The position numbers were made by a program, and so were the translations under genes. From Pempheris klunzingeri (lineage: Eukaryota; Chordata; Actinopteri; Acropomatiformes; Pempheridae): a DNA stretch of 64,000 nt. The notes beneath the pieces are model-generated. The model made no database searches. It was not told the DNA's origin and was given only the letters and a program-made list of their open reading frames with translations. Below, piece after piece: positions 32,601 through 44,651 of the stretch (within the stretch, counting starts at the first letter, position 1; every line of letters begins with the position of its first letter). The stretch spans positions 4,583,144 to 4,647,143 of the forward strand of contig NC_092034.1 of NCBI RefSeq assembly GCF_042242105.1, read 5' to 3'.

Positions 32601-35600
32601 GACACAGACTGGAGACACGGAGCTCTGTCCGAGGTTTTATCATTACCTCAGGGGCCTTGTCACCTGACTGGACTAGACACTGCGTGTATACACCTGGCGC
32701 TAATGTTAGCCCTGTTTGCCTCCAAATGTAAATACTTACATCAGCTGGGAAGACCAAGCCCCAGGAGCCTAACTCCTAGTTGTTCTGATTGTGGTGCTGC
32801 GACACCCTCATGGGCTCTCACACATTCCACATGGGAGCTTTTTTACATGTGACATCTAATGGAGATATTCTGTAATACTGCTCCAGTCACGTCTTGGGTT
32901 TAATATCAAACTTGAGTTTTTTCCTTGCTCAAAGGTTCAAACGAGTCCTTTTAGGGCCGGTACAACCAGTACTGTTGCCTCCTGGGACACTTTCTTGCTG
33001 ACTTTAACCCTGCATGAACAATCGCCTGTGTGTAAAAGCAGCATGGGTGGAGCGTCACATGCAGGCGAGCACACCTTCCTGATAGATTACTTTGTTTGTT
33101 GTTTTTGTAATGTGAACAAACTGCCTTTCTGTCATATGCCAAAGCACTTGGAACCGCCTTGTTGCTAAAGGTTTCTGTACAGATAAACTTGCCTTGCCTT
33201 ACATCACAATCAATCACAATTTTACATTTGTAAAATTTGTGAAAAACCTTAAGCATCAAAACAGCTGCTTGCATTGTTTAAAAGCATTGTTTTCAGACTG
33301 AACGTCCACTTAAATTTTTAATTTGCAATCATTAAGAACATCAGGATTAATGTCATTCTGCTTTCGTCTCATCAACCCAGGTTGGCTCTACAGGATTCCT
33401 GCTTATATCAGGTCTTATAGAGCCGGTGGTGAGAGCCTACTCCCTTATTACAGATCTGGTGGAGAGGTATGAAGGCACGCAGTCCAGACGTCCTGAGACT
33501 GGGGAGAGAGCTCCTGGCGAGTCTCTGGATTCACGCCGGGCCTTCAAAGCTCTAGTGGAAAAATGGGAGGACAGGCACATCCTGGATCTCCTGGTACTGC
33601 CGGGGTCAGTGAAGGAAATCCTGCTGGATTTGGTGAAAGAATCGGGGGCCCAGTCAAGTCCCAACCTGGCTCTGCCAGATGAAGGGGCAACATCACATGG
33701 GGCTTCAGAGGGTAGATTGGACAAACCCTCTGCCATCACGTACACACTCCCTCAGACTTCTGACACTGCTGATCAGTGGGTTGAAGGGATGTCTGCAGGT
33801 TCAGGGAAAGACTCTGCAGCCAAGGACTCCTTCTTCCAGTCTGCAGCTACCCAAAGGAGGGCAGAGGGTGCGGAAGAAAAACTCATGCATGCTCCACAGG
33901 AGGTGGGAGAAGAGGAGCAGCTGGAGCAAGTGGCCATGTTAGACATTATGCTGAAAGAGGGACATGGGGAGGAGGAAGAACAGGAGGTACACTTGTCAGT
34001 GGGAAACAAAGAGTTTTGGCTTCTTTTGAAGTTCTTCACAGCCATGGGGTACACAGAGGATGTCGTGAAACGAGTCCTTGCACGAACTGGCCCTAAAGAG
34101 GCCTCACAGATACTGGACTTGGTTCAACAGGAGCAGGATCGCAGTGACCGGGAGCAGACAGGTCAGCGTGGCCAAAACCAGAAAAACCAAGGCGTTGTTG
34201 CCTTGACTCAAAGCGAGAGGAACCGACCTTGCGAGACAGAGCACAGAAAAGATGACGAAATGGCAGCAGGAGGAGATACGGTGATAAGCAGTAATGGAGA
34301 GGTGGGAGAAGTTGCAGAGGGACAGGGGGACGGGGCAATAGGAAGCACAAGACACTTTGATGGAGAGGTTGGTGAAAAGGAGGATGGACACGAGGAAGAC
34401 TTTGTCCTGGGTGTGTTGAAGAAAGCTGCAGCCAGCTGCGGGTACATGGAGCAGAAAGTAGCCAACGTTTACAAAATGTTGCCTGATCGATCGACTCGCC
34501 AACTGCTGCTGGAGCTGCAGAGAGGGGGAGTCAAAGAGGCAGACGCCTTCAGAGAAGGACCGAGAGAGATGGACGACGTGGTGCTGGAGAAAGAGGGACC
34601 GAAACTTGGACCAGCAGAAGATGAAGCAAGAGGAGAAATGGAGCTTTTCATACCTGCAGAAAGGAGAGAATTCAATCATAAAGGATGGGTAGAAGTGCCA
34701 ACCCTTCCTGTTCCTGCTGCAGAGCCAGATTTTTTTACTTATTATAAGCCCCAGCAGCCAAAGCAACACCAGCCTTCCAAGTCACAAACTCCACACCAAA
34801 TCATCCTTCCTGAAGTCAAAGGACCACCCATGTCTACTTATACCTCATCCTTAGACCCTCCACAAACCAATTTCCATTCCAACAAACAATTTAGCCAAAC
34901 CATGCACTGGCCTGATTCATCCACATCAAAACAAAATCCCCCAACCCAAGACACCATATTAAACCCAAAGTCCGACGCGCTCCAAGCTCCTCAACCCCCC
35001 ATTTTCACAAGGAACGACTCGTCTCCCACCAGAATGTGGGAAAGACGAAGCTTCATGGCCTCTTCTTCAGTGGTGGTGACGGGGGAGCAGCGTTTCCTGG
35101 AAGGCCTGCAGACGCCCTTTGACCTTCAGCTGACAGACAAGCCTGGAGACCCAAAACTGAGGGCAGTCATCATCGATGGGAGCAATGTGGCCATGAGGTG
35201 GGTATTGCAGAAATAGTGGGAAAAATTCTCTAAAGTATGTATTTTATAGTATTATAGTATTACATTATTTATTTTATTTGGGATACTATGGGATGGAAAT
35301 TTAGGTTGTGTGTTTTAACCATTTGCTGTTTGAGGAAAGATGTAAATGTAAAGGATTGTATATATATAAATATAAAAGCATATTACGTCTAGCTGTGAGC
35401 TTCAACATGAAGTGCTACAAGGATCTTTTTCATCATGTTCTTGTCAGGGTAGGTCCCATCATCAATAACAACTCTTCATATACTATCCCATGTCTGCCAC
35501 AGCCACGGGTTGGGTCACTTCTTCTCCTGTCGAGGAATCGCTCTGGCCATCCAGCACTTTTGGGACCGAGGCCATCGTCACATCATTGCACTCCTGCCGC

Positions 35601-37922
35601 AGTGGAGACAGAAGAGCGACCCCAAGATCAAAGGTAACACTTCCTCGTGTTTACTTACCCATATAATCCCAATATTTGAGAGGCTAGAACAATGTGATCT
35701 TTGGCATTTTTGCCTAAAAAAACACATTATTTACATTACTGTTTTATCCCATTTACTACATGGGATGGTTCATTCACATTAGATATTTGTAAAATGTATT
35801 TACACTGTATTGATTACAAGTTTTTATAGAAAATAAGTGTAACATGCAAACCTTAGAAAGAAAAGTGTCCTCTCCATTCCATAATACCTATTTGGTTCCT
35901 CTTTCAGGAATATTAGTAGTGGAACTAATATCTCCATCTTGATCTCCTCCATTCTGAATGCCAAGAACAGTTTCCCGTATAGTTTTTGGTTCACAGTTTG
36001 AATGCATAGTGTGGTTTTAAAATGACAAACTCATGTGCACTGCTTTTGATTTGACTCTGAGTCACATGCATCGGGAAAACAAATCAGAAATGGGCAAACA
36101 TGTGAGTGTGTGGGCGTGTGTTTTCCAGACTGTGCAGACTAAACATAGCGTTGTTTGTTCCTGTCTCTCAGAGCAGCACTACCTGACTGTGCTGCAGAAG
36201 CTGGGCCTTCTCTCCTACACCCCCTCCAGAGAGGTCCAGGGAAAGAGGATCAGCTCGTACGACGACAGGTAGGCAGACGTGTCATTGTACTGCTGCTGAA
36301 AATAGACTTATGTTAGGCATAAGTGGCATCAGAGAAGGACATTTATTAACATAAAGTTAGTGGTTTCACTAACCGGCAGCTGTGAAAGTGAATGAGAAAC
36401 ACCCTCACCGCCCTCAGCTCCTCAGTGTTTGAAGCCGCCACTGTGGGGCGCCAAAGACTTTTGAAAGACTTCAGCTCATTTTCCAGGTTGCTTTAAAGTG
36501 TTTGATTCCTCTTTTTCCCCGTTTCTACAGATTTATGCTGCAGCATGCACAGAAGACAGACGGAGTGATTGTAACTAACGACAATCTGAGAGACCTTTCA
36601 GATGAGACCGCTGCCTGGAGGGACATCATCAAAAAGAGGTATAAACACTCCACACATCACTCCAATGAAGTCTTCCTGTAAGGTGAATCAAGATTATGTT
36701 ATATCAACCGGCAAAGTAATGTTTTTAACTCTAAAAGCGGTAATTTTACTTCAATTTAAGTATAGTTTGTATATGTGATGTGTCAAATACAGTTGGATAT
36801 GCAAGAGTCCATTCACCTTTTAATAATGTACTGGTTTAGACTGTTGGCCGGACAAAAAAAGCATTATGAAGGTGCCACTTTGGGCTCTGGGTCATTGTGA
36901 TGGCACGCCTCAGTATCTTTTTTAGTTTTTATAAATCAGACATCAGTCGATTAATAAATTGAGAAAATAATCAGCAGGTGAATCAACTGTACAAAACAGT
37001 TAAACCATAGCTCTACCCCAACCAGCAACAAAAGAAAAACCTGCGTATGCATCAATTCATGAGTGATAATAATCTAATTATAATATGGAATAATATAACA
37101 GTCACAGGGGACACTTCTCTGCATTGAGTATACCTACTTTAAGTGCCACATTTTTCTGATTATATTCACATACTTATATTTAAGAAGCACTTTTACTTGT
37201 AACAGTATTTTTGCAGTATATTATTAATTAGAGTGAAAGATCTCTGCAGTGTATGACTGTTACTGCTGTAAAAGTAACATCTTCCACGTCATTTCTCTCA
37301 ATCAACAAACAAATACAATAGTTTAGAGAGCTGAAGGCTAAAGGACTAGTCTGCTAATTAAATGGTGTGATCTCATGTTTATTCCTCAGACTTCTTCAGT
37401 ACACGTTTGTTGGGGATCACTTCATGGTGCCGGACGACCCTCTGGGCAGAGGAGGGCCTCACCTGGATGACTTCCTGCGCTCGGACCACAGGTATAAACA
37501 ACCACACACACAGATTCAGGATATCATGAGAAAATATTTTTCTCATGTTCTCTTTGTTTCCTCTCAGGACTCCCAATCCAGGGAACCACTCTTTTGCCGG
37601 CGTCGCCACCACTTTCCCTCCCTTCAAACCTCCGCGCTCCCAAACCGAGGTCCTGAACTTCCGCGACCGGACGCTGGGTGGAGCTCTGGATGCGACACGT
37701 GCAGGGAGCAGGGGGAGAGGGAGGGGACACGGAAAGGGATCGGACTTGGGACACCAGCAGAGGCAGCACAGGAGCCCGGAGGAAACAGCCAACCTGAGAG
37801 AGCAGCTCTGTCAGGTGTTCACAGGCCAGGACAACATGGTGGCGCTGGTGCTGCAGTGCCACCAGGCAGAGACGGACATCAACGTGCTGTCGGATCTGAT
37901 CTTGGAGCAGCAGAAGGACTAG
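29607..37922 (+). CDS. khnyn: KHNYN/N4BP1-family NYN-domain endoribonuclease
   Basis: Eight coding exons close in frame: 29607-29825, 31486-31620, 33381-35197, 35503-35633, 36172-36268, 36531-36638, 37390-37491 and 37568-37922, giving 987 residues (human KHNYN 678, N4BP1 896). The N-terminal KH-like region includes [19 protein letters not shown] and [20 protein letters not shown], closest to KHNYN. The large exon holds two UBA-like segments (about 329-368 [16 protein letters not shown]; 456-500 [15 protein letters not shown]). The NYN/PIN nuclease spans about 712-867: [10 protein letters not shown] with catalytic D717, then [16 protein letters not shown] and [14 protein letters not shown]. 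The C terminus ([14 protein letters not shown]...[10 protein letters not shown]) matches the ubiquitin/NEDD8-binding CUBAN region. Mammalian KHNYN acts with ZAP in CpG-rich RNA decay and N4BP1 restrains inflammatory signalling. Locus and N terminus favour khnyn; the linker is N4BP1-like. Confidence 0.88.
30484..30825. repeat. Inverted-repeat (MITE-like) element in khnyn intron
   Basis: The left end ctgttcatactggctgttaaaagatcc (about 30505-30531) is mirrored by ggatcttttaatggtcagtatgaacag (about 30786-30812). The stretch resembles a common teleost palindromic element as I remember it. A related diverged copy starts near 59443. Confidence 0.55.
30890..31330. repeat. Foldback (palindromic) element in khnyn intron
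   Basis: Two arms of roughly 170-200 bases are imperfect reverse complements. For example, acgtcaacattgccgccattttggacc (30940-30967) pairs with ggtccaagatggcggcgatgttgaca (about 31231-31257), and gttgatattgaagggttt-like sequence near 31050-31072 pairs with aaacccttgaatgtcaaaagg near 31112-31133. No coding capacity. It lies between the first two coding exons. Confidence 0.6.
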
Positions 37923-38640
37923 GCATATTTCATTCTTTGGGCCTTCAGTAAATTCAGACTTTTCTAATGCAGAATTTTGCCCTGGTTTAAGGGAAATACT
38001 TGTGTCTCCCAACAAAGCAGACAATCACACTGGCTAATCTGGTATTTCCAAAAATACCAGATTAAAAGACAAATGGTGGGACTTTATGTTGGCAGTCCTG
38101 CATACATACAATTTAACTACGAACAAGGTCCCTTACCATATGTATTGCAGTTGCTCTCCAACATCAACAAATAACTTGTACAAGTGAAGATTACAGTCCA
38201 CTTTACCTGTAGATGAGAAATATTCTGTACAGACTTTTATATCCAAAGTGAAAAATACCCTTATGTAATTTATTACAACTAGATTTTAGACCTATCAAGC
38301 AGGATTGGACTAGTTTTCCCTACAGCGAGAGTCCAGATACAGTTCCAAACATGAGTGACAGCTCCTGTTCCACCATGTTCCCTAACCAAAGCAACCTTGC
38401 CTCCCCCTCATCCGTCAGCGGCCTCGACTCATCTTCCTCCAAGTGCCTCACCTCCATCTTCTCTGCCTGCATCCCTCTCCTCCCCCTCCGTGTCATATGT
38501 CGATCCTATTCAGGACCAGAGTGGAAAATGAATTAAGCTACATAATAAAGGGTTGTCAGCTACAGTCACTAGGATCACAGCACTGATCAGAGAATCAACA
38601 CTTAAATCAACAAATAAAGGATTTTTTGTCCCACATTATG
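37923..38640 (+). other. khnyn: 3' UTR of khnyn
   Basis: Follows the TAG stop at 37920-37922. Candidate AATAAA signals lie in acataataaaggg (about 38543) and caaataaagg (about 38612). A proline/serine-coding-looking frame at 38351-38536 has no support as a gene. Confidence 0.5.
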
Positions 38641-38654
38641 GACTCAGCAGGGTT

Positions 38655-38990
38655 TTAGCCATGCTAGTGGTGTGGTAATGTCAGCCCTCTGGGTCAGTCA
38701 GCGTGTCCCAGACTTTGATCCAAACTGAAATATCTCCACAACTATCTCATGAGTTCCTGTGACATTTTGCACAGGCATTCATGGTCCCCAGAGGATGAAT
38801 CTTACCGACTTTGATGATCCTCTGACTTTTCCGCTGCTGCCGTCATCATGTTCACATTTGTGGTTTTGTGCGAAATGTCCCAAAATCAGCACAGTAGTAA
38901 ATCAAAGCTTTGATTTATGACTAAATACCAGCAAAGCCAATGACATTCCCATCAGCCTCAGCTGTACTGAAATGGCTAATTAGCACGTGT
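38655..38990 (+). repeat. Dispersed teleost repeat downstream of khnyn
   Basis: Contains ccaaactgaaatatctccacaactatctcatgag, gcattcatggtccccagaggatgaatctta and gtcccaaaatcagc...aaaccaatgacattcccatcagcc-like sequence. I recognise the order from memory as a frequent fish interspersed element. Ends and family are not certain. Confidence 0.5.
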
Positions 38991-38999
38991 GAGATTGAG

Positions 39000-41900
39000 C
39001 TGCTAGCATGGCTGTCTAGTCTTAGTCTTGTTTACTGTATTTTTATATGATTAAAAACACGACCAGCGCTTAATTACGCCCATCAAACACCTTCCTCAGG
39101 GTTGTTTGAACAGTTATGAGGTCACTGGTCCGCTCTGCAGCCGATATGTACATATGCTGATTGTGTTTTTCGTCATGCAGCCACGTTAACGGGGTTATTC
39201 ATTCTCTCTCTTGTCTTTTACTATTGTTAGCACCAACAGCTCCTTTCTTGTCGGAATTAAAAATGCTGTGTGCGTACAATGTTTGAGAACAGTTCTTTTT
39301 TGTAGAAAATGAGCAATATTAAAACTATTTTTGTGTTGTATTTCTGAAGTTATAGTAACCTGCTAAACTATATTTTTTTTAGTTGTTAAAATGTGATGTG
39401 AGTAATACTGAGTATATTTGTGGAGATTTGTATAAGATGGTTTGATTTGGTTCAATTTGTCTGTGCATTAGCACCACCACAATGCAGGAATATAGATAGA
39501 ATAGAGATAGAATAATCTTATTTGCCTTGTTTATATATGTACATTTATTAAAGACCTTGATACCGAACGCTGACCAAGTTTCTGTATTAAAGGTTTCCTC
39601 GAATCAAGAGATAAAAAAAGTAAAGGTACTGTGTTTGCATGGTACTCTAGTCCTCTCTGAAGGTCTCCGTTTTGCTTATTTCAGTCGTCTCTGTCCACTT
39701 ATTCATAATAATTATAATATCAGGGTTGTATCGGAGTGAAATTCCTTTGATAAAAGTTTCTGTGCTTTCTAAACTAATCAACAAAAACAGATCAAATCAG
39801 ATACGATAAGATGAAATTGATAAGATGGCACCACGAGTGATTTGCAGAGGACTCTTCAGTTTCCTCCATCATGGCAGAAAGGTGAAAGCAGAGGAGGATA
39901 CAGCAGCAACCACGTCTGCGAAATGTTGAGAATGTCGTTCTGTTTGTTGTACTTTTTATGGCACGCCTTTCTGTCTTCCTCATGCTATTGTGACTTTTTG
40001 GTTTTGTTTATCCACAGCATAAAAATGATTACATAATACATATTTTTGTATTTACACAGGAAGTTGAAATAGAGCCTTAATGTCGGATGAGTTTTTATGA
40101 GGTTTTTTTTTTTGGACTTCACAGAGGAGGATTGAGTCGCCTCGTTCCCAGAACACATGTGTATTAAACCAGTCAGGTGAGTTGTAAACAATAGTGAAAA
40201 TAGACTGTACATCTATTTTGGGAACATCCTGAGCAAGAGGAGAAGTACAGTGTATGATATTCAGCAGACGTAAAGGCGACTGAGTTTAAATTAACCTGAG
40301 ATAGCGGCTGTAGGTTTAAGCCATTTGCATACTGTAAAATAATGGAGAAGTACAGGCAGGTAACATTGAGTGCAGCAAGAAGGTAAATATCACAAGACAG
40401 GACACAGAGCTGCATTTTTATTAATATTTTTATGTTATTTATCAGGCACAGATGGCCCTAAATTTCACTGAATGAGGTCCAAAGGTTAGAAAGTTATAAA
40501 TTAGAAATAATGAAGCATGCTAGGAGAGTGTACAATGTCCAATGTTGCATAGTGTCATATCTAACGTCAGTTTTATGTCCGTTTGGTCTTGCATTTGCTG
40601 TACTTTTCTTAAATAAATACTCACTGGGGTGTGTGGGGCCATGATGTTGGTTAAAGGAAGGTTTCAGGGCTTAAATACTCACTGATACTTTATCTATTTT
40701 AGTTACAAGTTGATGGGAGAGAGAGAGAGAAAGAGGAGAAGAGAAAGTGAATGTAGAAGCCAACCTCCGCATACATTCCTGCAGATTTGCTGGTCAGTGA
40801 ATGTTACACGTAGTTGGTCTCCTCAGTGTTTGTTTACTTGCTGGCTTTCCTGTTGAAATTATACTGTCTAAACAGCTGGAAATCTGTATCTTGGGTTATC
40901 TTCAGATTCCCTTTGTGTTGCAACTCTCGATGATTATTTAACTAGCATCAATGAGGTGAAAAATAGCAGACAGGCACAACATACAGTCAGGGGACAGTGA
41001 ATTAAAAGTATAAGCTTCAAAATACGGTTCTACATTAAAAAATGTACTGTCACATGTACGTAGTGAATTAAAAAGCATATTTTCTCATTAAAACTCTCCC
41101 AGAATGATAATACTTACCGCACAAAGGGTGCACATACTTCCAAATCGCAGTATACTTGAGTAGGTGCACTTGCATCATGCAGAAGCTCATTCGGAAAAGG
41201 TTTTTTTCAGGGAGTGATTTTTAGTGAAATCACAGCTATCCCTGCGAAAATGTAGCACAACTACAGCAAGCACTGTCACAATTCATGCAGGCTCGCAGTA
41301 TATGATTATACCTGGCGTCCATCTGGCGCTAAAACCTGCAGCTGCACCATCTTCACAGCAGTGTAAGTGTGTTTGCTGATGTTGTAAAATTGCTTGTTTG
41401 GCAATATAAGGAAATATTACTGCACCAATAAACATGTTTGATTGGAAAAAACAAATAACATAGGGTAGGCTGGTTTTATGGTGATGCTCTTTTGTTTTTA
41501 TGATAGTATATTGAATTATATATCGTCATAAAATAAGGCATGCTTCCCTATCACAGGTGGCACAAGTACGCCCGTTCTTTACTCAGTAGTACAGAAGTAC
41601 TTTGGTTCTTGTAGTATTTAGGCTGAAATGGGTTTTGGTGTGGAGAAGGTGCAAAATTATGCAAAAATTAAAAAAATAAAGATGAATAATTCCCCTCAAA
41701 TGCATTAAAAGTAACATAATGAGCCTGTTTTGAAAAGATAAGGAGTAGAAAGCACAGATGTGTGTTAAAATGTAAGGAGTACAAGTAATATGTCATAAAA
41801 ACATATACTCCTGCAAATTATACACACAGTAACACAGTATTTGTACTTTGTTGCTTCACACCTACTTTCCCTAGATAACATTTCATGGCTTCTCTGTTTC

Positions 41901-42050
41901 TTAATGCTGATGTACAAAGAAATGATCTTCTTTTTGTGAGTATTTCTCTTGCTCTAAGAGTTTCCAGTGAGAAGTATTTGTAACGCAGTATTTGGTACTT
42001 TTACCTGGAGTGAAGTGTCCGATCACTTCCTGCATCACCACCCCTGCAGC
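39000..42050. other. Intergenic region between khnyn and adcy4
   Basis: About 3 kb of AT-rich DNA. The short frames at 39527-39739 and 39842-40036 carry no domain. A (GA)-rich tract lies near 40716-40745. No gene or RNA recognised. Confidence 0.5.
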
Positions 42051-42059
42051 CTGACCTTT

Positions 42060-42410
42060 GACCTGCCCCTCTTCCTCCCTGTTTACCTCATCTTCATCCT
42101 ATTTGCATAGCTGGACCACAGCGCGCGCGCTCGCCTGCGCACGCCCCCGCGCTCACCTGGCACGCGCCTGTCACGCTCGCAGCAGAGGCAGACGCGGACT
42201 TTTCCAAACTGCGGATTTTGAGCAGAAAAGCGGATGTTTTTGACTTTTTTACACGCCTTCAACGCTGAAAAGTGTTTGCTGGCGGTGTGTTATGATATTA
42301 AAATGATGGCGGAGGATTTTGAGGCGTAAAGACGAAGAGAAAAATTAACCGTGAGCTGATTAACACGGTTAACGTCAAAGGAAGAGACGTTAAAGCTAAT
42401 AAACAATGAG
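42060..42410 (+). promoter_or_regulatory. adcy4: CpG-rich promoter and probable non-coding first exon of adcy4
   Basis: The alternating GC tract gcgcgcgcgctcgcctgcgcacgcccccgcgctc at about 42121-42154 stands out against AT-rich flanks. Downstream, a donor AATGAG|GTAAGG lies at 42410/42411. A later acceptor TTGGCAG at 44205 could open a second untranslated exon ending at a donor GTAG|GTAAGT near 44564. The coding start is at 44652. Confidence 0.45.
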
Positions 42411-44651
42411 GTAAGGTTATTTTTTTTAATCTTTACAAACATTACTTTTCTTTACATTACATCAAATGCTTCAACAGCCACGTTAAACACACACATCCCA
42501 TTGTTTCTCTGTCCTTTTATTCAATTAATTCGTCCCCTTGAACTTTTTTAAAATAACCTTAGATATCAGTTAATATAAGAGAATTAGCTTAAGAATTAAG
42601 CTAGCAGTTAGCTATGCTATGTGACTAATAAATGGGGTTTTTCATAATAAGAGACGACTGCATGCTTTTATGTTTGGCTACCTGATGGTGAAGTGGTTTT
42701 TATCAAGGTTTACACCTGCTGCTATCATCCGCCACCCACAGATGAACCTTGTTAGATGTTAAAGATAGCTTTGTGAGCACACTGCTTCATTTTTTTATTT
42801 ACCACTGGTGACTACAGATTTGTGCCATAACTAAAGTTGGAGCTGTGGCTATGCATTTGCTTTATTTATTAACCTAAATTGGAGGAAAATACATTCATGT
42901 CGCAGGAATAACTGAAGAAATTAGACCATATCTTCACTATAAACAAATAGAGCTAAAACAACTAGTAGGTTTAATTACTTTTTCAAGCAAAAATGTCAAT
43001 TGTTTGCTGGTTGCACCCTCCCAGATAAAAGCATTAGCTGCTGTTTTCTCTCCTATAAATTAACCAAATATTTTTCACTTGTTTCTGACATTTAAACAAC
43101 TAGGCTAATGGATTAATATAGAAAATAATGGACAGATAACTCTATAATAAAAAGAAAGTTAAGTGAGGAGATATCAGTCAGTATCTGCACTTATTATGAT
43201 TGGTTGATTTTACTGATACACTCATTTAAAAGTGACTGAAAAGTCAAATTAACTGGCCCCACCTTTATGTTAATTTGGGAAACACTGAATAAACTAGATC
43301 ATCTAACTAAAATTTAAAAACTAAACACATATAAAATAACATAACATGTTCCTGGCTTCATTTTGAATCAAAGGGGCTCAGTTAGTTTTGGAAAATCCCT
43401 CTTCTTTTTCTGAAGAGCTTTACAGACGAGCAGAACAGAGTAGTGAAACCGGCAGACAGGAAAAAGGACACCAGTGGAACAGCAGTTCACATAAGTAAGA
43501 ACAATAAATGTACTGTCATTAGCACATAGTGTCACACAGACGCACAGCAGCCTACCTCCTTTTTTAAAAGTGTACAAAAGAAACCAGATGGATGTTGTTT
43601 CATGTAAAAGGAAACAGCGTAAGGTTGGTCTGCTACACTGGCCAGGTCAAGTTAGGTGAATGGATGAATCAGATGAATTACTATTTAATCCCCCCATGAT
43701 TTTGCTATTAAATCAGATGTGCACCTGTGGCAGACGAGACGGATTAAAGGGAGTTTTTTTAATCCTGGAATTAATCGTGCTATTGAGGTATGAGGAAAAT
43801 AGTTGGTCCTGGATTGAGTACAGTCTGTACAGCACTGTGACATACAGTTGTGATCAGATGGCAGAAGCGAAAAGAGGATAGCAACACAGAGGCAGAAAAA
43901 ATGTTCTCAACGTGCACTGGACTGGGTGCGTCTCTGACATTTCATTCCAGTACACACCTGAACAGTCTGTATGTGTGTTGTGCATGAGTGTGTGTCATGG
44001 GGGAAAGAGCCTGCAGCTAGACTAACAAGTTTTCTGCATAATGGGGAAATGACTACAAGAGGTTTGTCGCTAAAATGGCATTAAAACCACACGTCGGTAT
44101 GACTTCAGTGCAGTTTGTGTTGGACTTTGCTTGTGGCACAGACATAAGTGAATATACATGTTTATTGTGTGCTGATTGTGTTCTAACTTCATGTTTTTTT
44201 GGCAGTTAGAGTCTTCTTCCATCCAGTATGGATCAGCACTCATCAACAGAGATTATGCTGTGGTTTAAGAATCGTTACCAGTGATCCTTGGAACCTTAAC
44301 GGATCTATGAAACCTCAGAAAGAACGTATATCTTCATCTTGATCATCTATTTTGATGATATCTTCTCAGCTGGAGGAGAGTATTCAAAACAGAAGAGCAG
44401 GACTCCTGCTGGAATAGTCCTAAAATTGTCAAGAGTCTGTTTTAATTGATTTAATCTGGCACAGAGACGTAGGTGGAAGTTTTCCCTGCTGCACAGACAG
44501 CTGATACTTGCCAAAGAAAAAGATAAAGAAGTAGACACTATTCGAGAGTGTGTTTATCATGTAGGTAAGTGAAAAGAAGAGACAGACAGACAGATAACAC
44601 AAAGTGACAAGTTGATAGACGGTGAGATCTCGCACACTCACACAGGTCACA

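Noticed and set aside
34104-34769. 221-residue open frame on the minus strand
   Set aside because: It lies wholly antisense to the large khnyn exon, whose plus frame has clear homology. It has no domain and no splice or promoter support.
44622-44651. Extension of the adcy4 frame upstream to a GTG
   Set aside because: It is not an ATG, and a splice acceptor (CACACAG at 44639-44645) sits between it and the ATG at 44652.
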